DNA of 64,000 nt from Pseudomonas reactans (GCF_013385825.1 NZ_JACAPG010000010.1:116157-180156), one strand, 5' to 3'. Positions 19,325-28,797 are shown, counted from the stretch's first letter. The notes: a model not told the origin generated them from the letters alone. Numbers and translations are program-made.

Positions 19325-20397
19325 AGCGGCTATTGAGTTGTGCGTTGATCATGACGAGTGTCTGCGCCTCGGCTGAGGACAAAACCCTCAAGCTCTACAA
19401 CTGGGCCGATTATTTCGCCGCCGACACCCTGTCCAAATTCACCGCCGAGACCGGTATCCGGGTGATCTACGACGTGATGGATGGCAGCGAAACCCTGGAA
19501 GCCAAGTTGATGGCCGGCGGCAGCGGCTACGACCTGATCTTCCCCGGCGATACCGTGGCCGAGCGCTTGATGCGCGCTGGCAGTCTGCAAGCACTGGACC
19601 CCGCCAAGCTCGACGCCATGAGCGACATCGAGCCGGGCCTGCAGAAACTGCGCACCCACTACGTCAACTCGAACAAAGCCACGGTGCCCTACACCTGGGG
19701 CACCATCGGCCTGACCTATAACACCCAGCAGATCCAGCAACGCATGCCGAATGCGCCGGTCAACAGCCTCGACCTGTTGTTCAAGTCGGAGAACGCGGCC
19801 AGATTCGCCGACTGCGGCATCTCGCTGATCGACTCGCCGGACGAAGTCCTCGCCGTGGTGCTCAACTACCTGGGCCGCGACCCGCGCAGCGCCAAGCGTG
19901 AAGACTTGGCGGCGGCCAGTGAGCTGCTGCTCAAGGTGCGGCCGTACATCCGCAAGTTCCAGTCGCAACCAGTGACCGACCTGGTCAATGGCAACCTGTG
20001 CCTGTCCCTCGGCTACAGCGGCGACATGACCCAGGCCCAGCGCGCCGCCGATGCCGCCGGCAAAGCGGTGACCTTCGGCTATCACATCCCCCGCGAAGGC
20101 ACCACCGTGTGGATGGACACCATGGCCATCCCGGTCGACGCCCAACACCCGGAATACGCCTACGCCTTCATCAACTTCGTGATGCGCCCGCAAAACATGG
20201 CGGCTATCACCAACCTCACCGGCTACCCCACCGCGAATGCCAAGGCGCGGCCGGACGTGGAGGCGAGCATGCGCGATAACCCGGACATCTACCCGGACGC
20301 GGCCACCTTCGAACGGTTGATTGCCGGCAAGGACATCTCCCAGGCCGATATGCGCGCACGGATGCGTGTATGGACTAAATTCAAGACAGCTTTGTAA
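19321..20397 (+). CDS. Polyamine-binding periplasmic protein, PotF-like
   Basis: 358-residue extracellular solute-binding protein with a signal peptide (MKRLLSCALIMTSVCASA). The mature start (KTLKLYNWADYFAADTLSKF) is the hallmark of the PotD/PotF spermidine-putrescine family, and WMDTMAIPVDAQHPEYAYAF lines the ligand pocket. It is coupled by ATGA to aguB, which points to agmatine or putrescine as ligand. No ATPase or permease genes follow, so it either shares the translocator of another pot locus or acts as a sensor component. It is of normal length. Confidence 0.85.
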
Positions 20398-20409
20398 TCG
20401 GGTGAGCGA

Positions 20410-20560
20410 GTTTTTGTGGCTAGGGGGCTTCTGTGGCGAGCGGGCTTGCCCCGCGTTGGGCTGCGCAGCGGCCCCAAAAAAAGCGGGAGCGCTACGCACT
20501 CCAACGGGGGACAAGCCCCCTCGCCACAGAAGCCAGCTCGCCACAAAGAACTCCATTCAA
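20410..20560. repeat. REP-like repeat array
   Basis: The 188 bp between the binding protein and the next gene hold GGCGAGCGGGCTTGCCCCGC with GGGCTGCGCAGC, then an inverted partner (GGGGGACAAGCCCCCTCGCC). This is the TGTGGCGAG-headed REP family. Degenerate TTGTGGC/GCCACAA ends lie at both outer edges. Confidence 0.75.
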
Positions 20561-20585
20561 TCCGAACCTTAGGCAAGAGAACCCT

Positions 20586-21686
20586 ATGCCAACCCGTCGC
20601 ACCTTCATCAAACAAGCCAGTGTGGTCTGCGCCATGACCCTGATTGCTCCCCACCTGCGCGCCGCCGCGAGCGGTCGCTTCTACATGCCCGACGAAGGCG
20701 AAAAACACCACCAGGCCTTCATCGCCTTTGGCGCCCAGGACGTCATCTGGGAAGACTTTACCGCCGACGTGCAGGCCGCTTTGGGTCGTATCGCCAGGGC
20801 GATTGCTGATCACGAGCCGGTCACCGTGTTCTGCCGTGAAGACGAACGCCATCTTGCTGAAAAACACTGTGGCACCCGCAACATCACCTTCGTGGAAACC
20901 GCGCTGGATGACATCTGGATGCGTGACACCGGCGCCAATTTCGTCATCGACGGCAGCGGCGGCTTGGGCGCGGTGGACTTCAACTTCAATGGCTGGGGCA
21001 ACAAACAGCAGCACGAGGATGATGCGCTGCTGGCGGCCCAGATCGCCGAGGAAACCGGCGCCCGGCCTATCCGCAGCGAACTTGTGGGCGAGGGCGGCGG
21101 GATTGAGGTTGACGGCCTGGGCACCGGCATCATGACCGAAAGCAGCTGGATCAACCGCAATCGCAACCCGGACTGGAGCAAGGCCGAGGTCGAGGCCGAA
21201 CTCAAGGAACGCCTGGGCCTGCGCAAGATCATCTGGCTGCCGGGCATCAAGGGCAAGGACATCACCGACGCCCATGTCGATTTCTACGCGCGTTTCGTCG
21301 CGCCTGGCGTGGTGCTGGCCAACCTCGATACCGACCCTGAATCCTATGATCACAAGGTCACCCTGGCGCACCTGGAGATTCTCAAAAAGGCCACTGATGC
21401 CGACGGCCGGCCATTGCAGGTGCACACGGTGTCGCCGCCGCTCAACCCGCGTAAAAGCAAATTCAGCAAAGGCAATCCGGATTTCGCGGCGGGCTATATC
21501 AATTACTTCGTGATAAACGGTGCGGTGATCGCCCCCGAATTTGGCGACCCGGTGGCGGACCGCAAGGCGCTGGACCTGCTGGCCCGGCTTTATCCGGACC
21601 GCAAGGTGGTAGCGCTCAATATCGATGCGATTGCAGCGGGGGGCGGTGGCATTCACTGTGTGACGAGCCATCAACCTTTGGTTTAG
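20586..21686 (+). CDS. Tat-exported agmatine deiminase homologue
   Basis: 366-residue member of the agmatine/peptidylarginine deiminase family. A twin-arginine signal (MPTRRTFIKQASVVCAMTL) predicts folded export to the periplasm. The catalytic features are kept: WMRDTGANFVIDG, INRNRNPDWSKAEVE and the terminal GGGGIHCVTSHQP with Cys358. It lies downstream of the agu genes on the same strand but after a REP array, so it may have its own promoter. It could deiminate agmatine or another guanidino compound outside the cytoplasm. Activity is inferred from the motifs. Confidence 0.85.
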   Translation: MPTRRTFIKQASVVCAMTLIAPHLRAAASGRFYMPDEGEKHHQAFIAFGAQDVIWEDFTADVQAALGRIARAIADHEPVTVFCREDERHLAEKHCGTRNITFVETALDDIWMRDTGANFVIDGSGGLGAVDFNFNGWGNKQQHEDDALLAAQIAEETGARPIRSELVGEGGGIEVDGLGTGIMTESSWINRNRNPDWSKAEVEAELKERLGLRKIIWLPGIKGKDITDAHVDFYARFVAPGVVLANLDTDPESYDHKVTLAHLEILKKATDADGRPLQVHTVSPPLNPRKSKFSKGNPDFAAGYINYFVINGAVIAPEFGDPVADRKALDLLARLYPDRKVVALNIDAIAAGGGGIHCVTSHQPLV

Positions 21687-21719
21687 TCTGGGATCGCAAA
21701 CGCCTCTGGAGCAGTCAGC

Positions 21720-22553
21720 ATGACCGATTACGTACCCCCGAAAGTGTGGACCTGGGACACCGAAAGTGGCGGCACCTTCGCCAGCATCAATCGCCCGATT
21801 GCCGGTGCGACCCATGACAAGGAACTGCCGGTAGGCAAGCACCCGCTGCAGCTGTATTCCCTGGCCACGCCTAATGGCCAGAAGGTCACGATCCTGCTGG
21901 AGGAGCTGCTGGCGCTGGGTCACAGCGCTGCGGAATACGACGCCTGGCTGATCAAAATCGGCGACGGCGACCAGTTCGGCAGCGGCTTTGTGGGGGTGAA
22001 TCCGAACTCCAAGATCCCGGCGCTGTTGGATCGCAGCGGCGCCACGCCGATTCGCGTATTCGAGTCGGGGGCGATCCTGCAATACCTGGCGGAGAAGTTC
22101 GGCGCGTTCTTCCCCACCGAGCCTGCGGCCCGTGCCGAATGCCTGTCTTGGTTGTTCTGGCAGATGGGCAGCGCGCCGTATCTGGGCGGTGGTTTCGGGC
22201 ATTTTTATGCCTATGCGCCGAGCAAGATGGAGTACGCGATCAACCGGTTCGCCATGGAAACCAAACGTCAGCTAGACGTACTCGACCAGCGCCTGGCGGT
22301 GAGCGAATACATTGCGGGTGATGAATACACCATCGCCGATATTGCCATCTGGCCGTGGTATGGCGGGTTGGTCAAAGGCCGTTTGTATGGCGCGGCGCAG
22401 TTCCTGTCGGTGCATGAGTACACGCACGTGTTGCGCTGGGCAGACGCGATCGAAGCGCGGCCGGCGGTGCAGCGCGGCCGGCGGGTGAATCGGGTGTCCG
22501 GTGAGCCCCATGAGCAGTTGGCCGAGCGGCATGACGCCAGCGACCTGGATTAA
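21720..22553 (+). CDS. yghU: YghU-like glutathione transferase / disulfide reductase
   Basis: 277-residue GST-superfamily protein of the Nu class (YghU/YfcG), which reduce organic disulfides and peroxides with glutathione. It has the family-specific N-terminal extension (WTWDTESGGTFASINRPIAG) before the thioredoxin domain (LQLYSLATPNGQKV), then GVNPNSKIPALLD and ESGAILQYLAEKFG. It begins 33 bp after the exported deiminase and may be co-transcribed by proximity only. A REP doublet follows the stop. Confidence 0.85.
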   Translation: MTDYVPPKVWTWDTESGGTFASINRPIAGATHDKELPVGKHPLQLYSLATPNGQKVTILLEELLALGHSAAEYDAWLIKIGDGDQFGSGFVGVNPNSKIPALLDRSGATPIRVFESGAILQYLAEKFGAFFPTEPAARAECLSWLFWQMGSAPYLGGGFGHFYAYAPSKMEYAINRFAMETKRQLDVLDQRLAVSEYIAGDEYTIADIAIWPWYGGLVKGRLYGAAQFLSVHEYTHVLRWADAIEARPAVQRGRRVNRVSGEPHEQLAERHDASDLD

Positions 22554-22557
22554 CACC

Positions 22558-22623
22558 TGTAGGAGCCGGCTTGCCGGCGATGGCGTCCTCATAAACGCTA
22601 TCGCCGGCAAGCCGGCTCCTACA
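22558..22623. repeat. REP hairpin pair (GCCGGC family)
   Basis: TGTAGGAGCCGGCTTGCCGG and the inverted partner GCCGGCAAGCCGGCTCCTACA are separated by about 20 bp. They lie between convergent yghU and mocB and probably act as a bidirectional transcript end. Confidence 0.85.
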
Positions 22624-22643
22624 GTTTGCGTGGGTGGCGGAAG

Positions 22644-23570
22644 TTATTTGTAGCGCTGCTCAAACACCGCCACCTGCTCCGGCTTGATCAATTCAAACGG
22701 CACCCACACCTCCGGCGCAATCGACTCGCCCTTGATCATCCGCACCGCTGCCTGCACTGCCTGGGTCGCCTGGGCTTTCGGGTCCTGGAATACCGACGCC
22801 GTCAGCAACCCCCGCTTGATCGCTGCCAGCCCATCGGGCAAGCCATCGATACCCACGATCGCCACATCACCCTTGGCTTTCCCCGCCTGCTGCAAGGCCA
22901 TGGCCGCGCCAATCGCCATTTCATCGTTATTGGCCACGATGGCATCGAACTGCGTGCCCGCCAGCAGCCAGTTGCTGGTCAGGTCCATGCCCTTGCTGCG
23001 TTGCCATTCGGCGCTTTGCTGCTCGACCACCTTGATACCGGGAAAGTCCTTGAGCACCTGTTTCGCGCCCTCGGTACGGTCATGGGTGGCGTTCTGTGCA
23101 AGGTCGCCCATGATGATCGCTACATTGCCCTTGCCGCCGAGTTTTTCCGCCAGGTAGCGCATCTGCAACTGCCCGGCCTCGATGTCGTTGGAGGCCACGG
23201 TGACTACGCCCTTGGGCAGGGTGCGTTCGTCCGGGTGGCGGTTGACGTACACCAGCGGTGTCTTGGCCGCCACGGCGGCACGGGTCATGTTGGCGGTGGC
23301 GGCGGTGTCCACCGGCAGCACGATCACTGCGTCGACCTTCTGGATGAGGAAGCCCTCGACCTGATTAAGCTGGCGCACCACGTCGCCCTGGGCGTCTTCG
23401 AACTGGATCTGCACATCCTGCTGCTGGGCGGCCGCTTCCAGGCCGGTGCGCACGTAGGTCATGAAGTTGTCGTCGACCCGGGCAATGCTCACACCGATGC
23501 GATAGGCAGCGAAGGTCCATTGGCTGAACAGCAGCAACAAGGTGGCAGCAAACAACGAATAGCGATTCAT
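22644..23570 (-). CDS. mocB: MocB-like sugar/inositol-binding periplasmic protein
   Basis: 308-residue ribose-type solute-binding protein (Peripla_BP_4) with a signal peptide (MNRYSLFAATLLLLFSQWTFA). The mature start YRIGVSIARVDDNFMTYVRT and VDAVIVLPVDTAATANMTRAA match receptors for inositol-like polyols. It is the last gene of the mocA-mocC-mocB run, 19 bp after mocC. No ABC ATPase or permease is near it; rhizobial mocB is, from memory, also an isolated receptor. ATG 23570 was taken because upstream in-frame sequence is antisense to mocC. The ligand is not proven. Confidence 0.78.
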   Translation of the reverse strand: MNRYSLFAATLLLLFSQWTFAAYRIGVSIARVDDNFMTYVRTGLEAAAQQQDVQIQFEDAQGDVVRQLNQVEGFLIQKVDAVIVLPVDTAATANMTRAAVAAKTPLVYVNRHPDERTLPKGVVTVASNDIEAGQLQMRYLAEKLGGKGNVAIIMGDLAQNATHDRTEGAKQVLKDFPGIKVVEQQSAEWQRSKGMDLTSNWLLAGTQFDAIVANNDEMAIGAAMALQQAGKAKGDVAIVGIDGLPDGLAAIKRGLLTASVFQDPKAQATQAVQAAVRMIKGESIAPEVWVPFELIKPEQVAVFEQRYK

Positions 23571-23583
23571 AAGGGTGATCCTT

Positions 23584-23591
23584 TTATTGTT
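23584..23591 (-). promoter_or_regulatory. Crc/Hfq catabolite motif before mocB
   Basis: AACAATAA on the minus strand runs into AAAAGGA, the mocB ribosome site, and overlaps the mocC stop. Confidence 0.5.
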
Positions 23592-24369
23592 ATAGGGTGA
23601 ACGCCTGGCGGAAACGCGCCAAAGCCAACTCGCTGTCGCCGCTGGCCCAGCCTTCCAGGCCGACCACGCCGCTGTAGCCCATGGCGTGCAAGGCCCTGGC
23701 AATGGCCGGGTAGTGGATTTCACCGGTGCCAGGCTCCTTGCGACCTGGTACATCGGCCACTTGGATTTCACCGATGGCGCTGCCGGCGCGCTGGATCAGT
23801 TCGATCAAATTTCCTTCGCCGATCTGCGCGTGGTACAGATCCAAATTCATCTTCAGGTACGGGCTGCCTACGGCCTCGATCAGCGCCAGGGTATCGTCGG
23901 CGCGGGCGAAGGGGGTGCCAGGGTGGTCAACTGCCGTGTTGAGGTTTTCCAGCAGGAACACACGGCCTGCGTCTTCCCCCAAGCGGGCGATTTTTTCCAG
24001 GGTCTTGCAGGCGCTCAGCCACATGCGTCCGGTGGTCTGGCTCACCGGTTGTACGGGCAGGCCGCCGTCACCCAGGCCGGTGCCGTGCAGGTTGAGGCTG
24101 GGGCAATTCAGTCGTTCGGCGACCCCTAAGGATTCGCGGGCGCTGTCGAGCAGTTGGCGGATACCGCCGGGGTCGGTGAGGGTACCGCTGATGTAGCCGG
24201 TCATGGAGGTGAAGTCGGCGCCGGTAGCGACCAGGGCGGCGATGTCCTTGTCTGTCCAGTTCCAGATTTCGGCACTGAAGCCCAGCGCATGAATGCGCTG
24301 TACGCGTTCGATGAAGGGCAGGTCGAGAAACACCATCTCCGCGCTGACGGCCAGCTTGAAGGGGCTCAT
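23590..24369 (-). CDS. mocC: MocC-like TIM-barrel isomerase/epimerase
   Basis: 259-residue AP-endonuclease-2 (xylose isomerase-like) barrel, near IolE, hydroxypyruvate isomerase and rhizobial MocC. Metal-site stretches are LENLNTAVDHPG, KMNLDLYHAQIGEGNL and the terminal GLEGWASGD. In rhizopine catabolism MocC acts after the MocA dehydrogenase. The start overlaps the mocA stop (ATGA), so the two enzymes are translationally coupled. Inosose dehydratase or hydroxypyruvate isomerase are the alternative activities. Confidence 0.78.
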   Translation of the reverse strand: MSPFKLAVSAEMVFLDLPFIERVQRIHALGFSAEIWNWTDKDIAALVATGADFTSMTGYISGTLTDPGGIRQLLDSARESLGVAERLNCPSLNLHGTGLGDGGLPVQPVSQTTGRMWLSACKTLEKIARLGEDAGRVFLLENLNTAVDHPGTPFARADDTLALIEAVGSPYLKMNLDLYHAQIGEGNLIELIQRAGSAIGEIQVADVPGRKEPGTGEIHYPAIARALHAMGYSGVVGLEGWASGDSELALARFRQAFTL

Positions 24370-25370
24370 ACGGCCACCGCCTTGCCGGTTTCGAATGACT
24401 CGATGCAGGCGCGGGCAATCGCCAATGCCGCGCGCGCGTCTTCGCCGCTGGCCAGGGGGTTGGCGCCGCTGCGCAGGCAGTCGACGAAGTGATTGAGTTC
24501 GGCGATGTAGGCGTCGCGCAACAGGTCGGTGTCCAGGCGCTGGGTGTCGGCCTGGATGCCCTGGGCCAGGTAGCGCACCAGGTCGCAATCGTTGAGGCTG
24601 CCCATGCTCAGCATGCCGGCGCTGCCGAACACTTCGCCGCGCACGTCGTAGCCGTACACGGCCTGGAAGTTGGCCTCGGCAGTGGCAATGGCGCCGTTGT
24701 CGAAGCGGATCGCGACCACGGCAGTGTCGAGGAAGCCTTTGCTTTTGTATTCCGGGGCGATCAAAGCGTCGGCCATCACGTAGACCTGCACCGCCTCGGC
24801 GCCAGGGTTGAGGTAGCGCAGGGTGTCGAAGTCGTGGATCAGGGTTTCCAGGAAGATCACCCATTGCGGCGACTTGGCCGGGTTGTTCAGTGCCGGGTCG
24901 CGGGTCAGCGAGCGCAGCAGCTGCGGGGTGCCGATGCGGCCGGCGGCGACGTCGAGGTGCGCGGTGCGAAAGCTCTTGGCGAAGCGCCGGTTGAACCCGA
25001 CTTGCAGCGGCACTCGCGCATCGGCCGCGGCAGCGATGGCGCGGTCGGCTTCATCGAGGGTGATGGCCATGGGTTTTTCGCAGAAGATGCCCTTGCCGGC
25101 GCGGGCGGCGCTGATCACCAGCTCTGCGTGGCTGCGGGCGGGGGCGGCGATCAGCACGCCGTCGATGTCCGGGTCGTCGAGCAACTGCTGCGGGTCGGTG
25201 TAGACCTTGCTCACGCCCAGTTCAGCGGCGAGGCGGGCGGCCTGGCCTGGCGTCGGGTCGGCAATCGCTGCCAGGCTGGCACCGGGGATATGCCGCGCGG
25301 CGGTCAGGCCGTGGAAGCTGCCCATGCGACCGGCACCGATCAAGCCCAGGCGGATGTTCTGTGTATTCAT
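24366..25370 (-). CDS. mocA: MocA-like inositol/scyllo-inosamine dehydrogenase (Gfo/Idh/MocA family)
   Basis: 334-residue NAD(P)-dependent oxidoreductase. The Rossmann motif GLIGAGRMGSFHG begins at residue 8, EKPMAITLDEAD provides the conserved Lys, and the C-terminal alpha/beta domain carries the IHDFDTLRYLNPG His block. Family members oxidise myo-inositol or scyllo-inosamine. Together with mocB, mocC and mocDEF nearby a rhizopine-like role is likely, but an inositol 2-dehydrogenase cannot be excluded. It is the promoter-proximal gene behind the sigma-54 site at 25428-25443. ATG 25370 is taken as the start. Confidence 0.82.
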   Translation of the reverse strand: MNTQNIRLGLIGAGRMGSFHGLTAARHIPGASLAAIADPTPGQAARLAAELGVSKVYTDPQQLLDDPDIDGVLIAAPARSHAELVISAARAGKGIFCEKPMAITLDEADRAIAAAADARVPLQVGFNRRFAKSFRTAHLDVAAGRIGTPQLLRSLTRDPALNNPAKSPQWVIFLETLIHDFDTLRYLNPGAEAVQVYVMADALIAPEYKSKGFLDTAVVAIRFDNGAIATAEANFQAVYGYDVRGEVFGSAGMLSMGSLNDCDLVRYLAQGIQADTQRLDTDLLRDAYIAELNHFVDCLRSGANPLASGEDARAALAIARACIESFETGKAVAV

Positions 25371-25381
25371 GAAATAACCCC

Positions 25382-25392
25382 TTGTTGTTATT
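25382..25392 (-). promoter_or_regulatory. Crc/Hfq catabolite motif before mocA
   Basis: The minus-strand reading AATAACAACAA contains two overlapping AANAANAA motifs next to AGGGG, the probable ribosome site. Confidence 0.55.
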
Positions 25393-25427
25393 GGCCTCAG
25401 GACGGTCCTGGTAGGCAAAGGGGGCAG

Positions 25428-25443
25428 AGCAAGGCGTGTGCCA
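25428..25443 (-). promoter_or_regulatory. Sigma-54 (RpoN) promoter of mocA-mocC-mocB
   Basis: On the minus strand TGGCAC-ACGCC-TTGCT matches the -24/-12 consensus TGGCAC-N5-TTGCW exactly. A start point near 25416 would leave a ~45-base leader to mocA. A sigma-54 activator gene lies just upstream and divergent. Candidate activator sites TGACATG (25507-25513) and TGACATGTCA (25521-25530) lie about 95-110 bp upstream of that start; CAACATGTTG is at 25449-25458. Confidence 0.75.
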
Positions 25444-25555
25444 TTTTTCAACATGTTGATAAATAACGATTAATAATTATCTATAAACAAAAAGTGTTCA
25501 TTTTGATGACATGCCTATACTGACATGTCAAAAACATGAACATGGATACCGCCCA

Positions 25556-27520
25556 ATGAGCATGGCGTTCAGCGTGCAAGACCTCGACTACCTCACGGCC
25601 CTGGGGCCTGCCGCGCTGAATGATGGCCCGGTTGCCGCACTGGAACAGGCCTGGCGCGACTGCCTGGCCGGCCAGATCGAACGCCCGGCGCACGTGCGTC
25701 AAGTGATCTGGGATTCTTGGCGGCGCAGCGTCCAGGCCGGTATCGACCCGGCCGACAATACGTACCGCTTCGTTGGCGCCCACACGCTGGCCGCCACCCA
25801 GGCCACCCACCGCGTGCTGATCGAGGCGGCTGCGCAGGTCATGCATGGCTTGCTGGCCTACAACCCGCGCGGCCATATCAACCTCACCGATGCCGACGGC
25901 ACCACCCTGTATTTCTGTGGGCTGGACATCACTCCGGTGGGCAGTCGCCTGCTGGAATCGGTGCAAGGCACCAACTGCACCGGCCTGGCGCTCGCCGAGG
26001 ATCACCTGGTGTACGTGCTGGCCGAGGAGAACTTCGGCATCGGCCTGCGCCAGCGCCGCATGCATTGCGCCGCCGCGCCGATCAAGAATGCCCAGGGCCA
26101 GACCGTGGCCATGCTGACGCTGACCGCCGAGCCCGGCTGGTTTCACTTCCATACCCTCGGCACGGTGCAGGCCGCGGCCGACGCGGTATCGCGGCAGATG
26201 GCCCTGCAAGGGCTGCTGGAAGAACAGCAGACTGTCCTCGAAGTGCTCAACGAAGGCCTGGTGGTGCTGGACGAACGCGGCTGCATCAAGGCGCTCAACC
26301 GCTATGCCCGGCAGCTGTTTGGCGTCGGGCTGGAGCTGATCGGGCAGCCGTTCCAGCAACTGGGCCGTAGCGAGCTGAGTGACGCCCTTGGCGAACCCGT
26401 GCGCGACCTCGACTGCACCTTCCACTTGCGTGACCGCAGCCAACTCGCCTGCCTGGTCTCGGTGTGCCCGCTGGAACAGGGCGGGGTCATCGTGTCACTG
26501 CGCGAGAACCGCCGCATTCGCGAAATCACCCGGCGCCTCATCGGCACCCAGGCCAGCTACACCTTCGACACCATCCAGGGCAGCTCGCGAGCGATCCAGG
26601 GCGCGCTGCACCTTGGACGCATCGCCAGCCGCAGCGATTCCACCACCCTGATCCTTGGCGAAAGCGGCACCGGCAAGGAGCTGTTCGCCCAGGCCATCCA
26701 TAACGGCAGCGAGCGCTGCAACGGCCCGTTTGTGGCGGTCAACTGCGGCGCGATTCCACGAGACCTGGTGCAAAGCGAGCTGTTCGGCCACGTCGAAGGC
26801 GCGTTCACCGGCGCCAGCCGTGGCGGCTCGGCCGGCAAGTTCGAACTGGCGGATGGCGGCACCATCTTTCTCGATGAGATTGGCGACATGTCCTTCGATG
26901 CCCAGGTCAGCCTGCTGCGGGTGTTGCAGGAGGGTGAAATCACCCGCGTGGGCGCGAAAAGCTCGCGGCAAGTGAACGTGCGCATCATCGCCGCCACCCA
27001 CCGCAACCTCAGCCAGGCGGTCGCGGAAGGCGCGTTTCGTGAAGACCTCTACTACCGCCTCAACGTGCTGAACCTGACCGTGCCACCGCTGCGCATGCGC
27101 CGTGAAGACATTGCGCTGCTGGCGCAGCATTTTCTCGTCCGCTGCGCGCGCTCGTTGCGTAAATCGGTGCAGGGCTTTTCGCCGGAGGCGATGGCGCTGC
27201 TGTCGGCCTACGGCTGGCCGGGCAACGTGCGCGAGCTGGAAAACAGCATCGAACGGGCGACCAACCTGGCGATGGGAGAACTGATCGAATCGGTGGACCT
27301 GCCGCTGGAAAGCCGCCAACGCACCCCGCTGCGCGCCCACGAAGCGCCGCCCGCCCAGGACCTGAGCAGCCACGAAATGCACGCCATCGTCGCCGCGCTC
27401 AACAGCACCGGCGGCAACATCCGCCTGGCCGCGCGGCAGCTCAACGTGTCGCGGGGTGGGCTGTACAACAAGATGAGTCGGTTTGGCTTGAGTGCTGCAG
27501 ATTTCCGCAAATCTCTGTAG
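25556..27520 (+). CDS. Sigma-54-dependent activator, AcoR-like (GAF-AAA+-Fis)
   Basis: 654-residue enhancer-binding protein. The N-terminal ~300 residues are sensory (GAF region [22 protein letters not shown]; PAS-like region after [12 protein letters not shown]). The AAA+ domain has Walker A GESGTGKE, the sigma-54 contact motif GAFTGA and Walker [14 protein letters not shown] Fis helix-turn-helix closes it ([20 protein letters not shown]). It is divergent from the mocA operon, which has a matching sigma-54 promoter, so it very likely activates it. ATG 25556 was chosen; ATG 25562 is close. The TAG stop lies inside a REP element. Confidence 0.88.
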   Translation: MSMAFSVQDLDYLTALGPAALNDGPVAALEQAWRDCLAGQIERPAHVRQVIWDSWRRSVQAGIDPADNTYRFVGAHTLAATQATHRVLIEAAAQVMHGLLAYNPRGHINLTDADGTTLYFCGLDITPVGSRLLESVQGTNCTGLALAEDHLVYVLAEENFGIGLRQRRMHCAAAPIKNAQGQTVAMLTLTAEPGWFHFHTLGTVQAAADAVSRQMALQGLLEEQQTVLEVLNEGLVVLDERGCIKALNRYARQLFGVGLELIGQPFQQLGRSELSDALGEPVRDLDCTFHLRDRSQLACLVSVCPLEQGGVIVSLRENRRIREITRRLIGTQASYTFDTIQGSSRAIQGALHLGRIASRSDSTTLILGESGTGKELFAQAIHNGSERCNGPFVAVNCGAIPRDLVQSELFGHVEGAFTGASRGGSAGKFELADGGTIFLDEIGDMSFDAQVSLLRVLQEGEITRVGAKSSRQVNVRIIAATHRNLSQAVAEGAFREDLYYRLNVLNLTVPPLRMRREDIALLAQHFLVRCARSLRKSVQGFSPEAMALLSAYGWPGNVRELENSIERATNLAMGELIESVDLPLESRQRTPLRAHEAPPAQDLSSHEMHAIVAALNSTGGNIRLAARQLNVSRGGLYNKMSRFGLSAADFRKSL

Positions 27521-27580
27521 GAGCCGGCTTGCCGGCGATAGCGTCCTTGAGGGCGAATCGCCGGCAAGCCGGCTCCTACA
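27516..27580. repeat. REP hairpin pair that supplies a stop codon
   Basis: TGTAGGAGCCGGCTTGCCGG and its inverted partner. The TAG within the first TGTAG is the stop of the sigma-54 activator (27518-27520). The second arm ends 15 bp before the convergent LacI gene. Confidence 0.85.
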
Positions 27581-27594
27581 GGTTGATTTGTGCG

Positions 27595-28644
27595 TCAGCT
27601 TTCCCTATTTTCCGACGTCACAATCTGCGGCGGCACATACACCCGCTGCCGCACAGGATCGAACCCCTCTGCACTCTGCAACTCCACCATCAACCGCACC
27701 AACGCCGTCGCTGTCTGCCCCGGCTGCGAATCCATCACCACATCGATCAACCCCTGGCCCAGCGCCTGGCGTGACAGCGCGGTCGACTCCTGCAGGATGC
27801 AACACAACGCCGGCCGCTTGGGCAACTGCGCCAAGGCGCTGATGATGCCGTCGCCACCGCCGCCCACCACGCATAATCCGCGCAGGTCGCTGTGACGGCT
27901 GATCAGGTCGAGGGTGGCTTCTTCGGTGATGTCGCAGTTGTCCAGGTTGATCAGCGGTTCCAACGGTTTGAGCCCCGGCGCGTGCTCGGCCAGGTAGCTG
28001 TGCAGGCCTTCGACCCGTGCCTGGTGGCCGAGGAAACGGTGGCCGCCGAGCAGGATGCCCACGGCGCCTTTGCGAGCGCCGCAGGTGCGGGCGAGCAGCC
28101 AGCCCATGGTGCGACCGACCACATGGTTGTCCTGGCCGACGTAGGGTTCTTCGGCCTGTTCGTGGATATCCGAGAGCAGGGCCACCACGGGCACACCGGC
28201 TTCGCGGATTTGCTTGAGGCAGGCGTTGATCAGCGGATGGGCAAAGCTGACCACCGCAAGGCCATCGCATTGCACGGCCAGTTGTTCGATCTGCGCGACG
28301 ATGGCGGCGGGCGTGCGATCGACGATGTACTCGAACTGGCAGGTCAGGTTGGCACCGGCATGTTGCTCGGCGGCGGAGTTGATGGCTTGCGCCAGGCTGG
28401 CATAGAACGCCTGGGCGGTGGCCAGCAACAGGATGCCGAAACGATAGGTCGGCCGGCGTTCGCGAATGCGCTGGCCGATCAACCGCGCCGCGAAATACCC
28501 CACGGCTTCGGCCGCCTGGAACACCTGCTCGGCGGTCTCGGGATTGACCGGCGCACGTGCGTTCAAGACGCGGTCGACGGTGGCCACGCTGAGCCTCGCC
28601 TGGGCGGCGACGGTGGCGATAGTTGGGCGTTTATTGTTGTTCAT
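27595..28644 (-). CDS. LacI-family regulator of the mocDEF genes
   Basis: 349-residue repressor with an N-terminal LacI helix-turn-helix (IATVAAQARLSVATVDRVLNA, residues ~8-28) and a ribose-binding-type effector domain. It is divergent from mocD, and a perfect palindrome CTTGATAG-N4-CTATCAAG lies between them, 20 bp from its own start. It thus probably represses both itself and mocD-mocE-mocF, with an inositol-like inducer. The first codons (Asn-Asn-Asn-Lys) contain AACAACAATAA, a candidate Crc/Hfq site. Confidence 0.87.
   Translation of the reverse strand: MNNNKRPTIATVAAQARLSVATVDRVLNARAPVNPETAEQVFQAAEAVGYFAARLIGQRIRERRPTYRFGILLLATAQAFYASLAQAINSAAEQHAGANLTCQFEYIVDRTPAAIVAQIEQLAVQCDGLAVVSFAHPLINACLKQIREAGVPVVALLSDIHEQAEEPYVGQDNHVVGRTMGWLLARTCGARKGAVGILLGGHRFLGHQARVEGLHSYLAEHAPGLKPLEPLINLDNCDITEEATLDLISRHSDLRGLCVVGGGGDGIISALAQLPKRPALCCILQESTALSRQALGQGLIDVVMDSQPGQTATALVRLMVELQSAEGFDPVRQRVYVPPQIVTSENRES
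28631..28641 (-). promoter_or_regulatory. Crc/Hfq motif inside the start of the LacI gene
   Basis: On the minus strand AACAACAATAA lies over codons 2-5. It may be a coincidence of Asn/Lys codons. Confidence 0.35.
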
Positions 28645-28663
28645 GACAGGCCCCTTTGAGCGT

Positions 28664-28683
28664 CTTGATAGAAAACTATCAAG
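28664..28683. promoter_or_regulatory. LacI-type operator palindrome
   Basis: CTTGATAG-AAAA-CTATCAAG is a perfect 8+8 inverted repeat. A further half site CTTGATAG lies at 28706-28713. They sit between the LacI gene and mocD, where a repressor would cover both promoters. Confidence 0.7.
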
Positions 28684-28797
28684 CCCCGCTGGGCCTGGAT
28701 GATAGCTTGATAGGGAATGGATTCAAGGCCTTGAGGGTGATTTAGGCGTTCTCTATCGTGGGTTTCACACAGCACCTGAAACCACCCGCTTGCGGAG

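Noticed and set aside
20289..22202. 637-residue open frame antisense to the exported deiminase and YghU genes
   Set aside because: It crosses REP elements and two well-supported genes on the other strand; its composition is typical of antisense frames.
28694..28715. Possible second sigma-54 promoter before mocD (TGG-N8-TTGA)
   Set aside because: The -12 GC is missing and the sequence coincides with the extra LacI half site.
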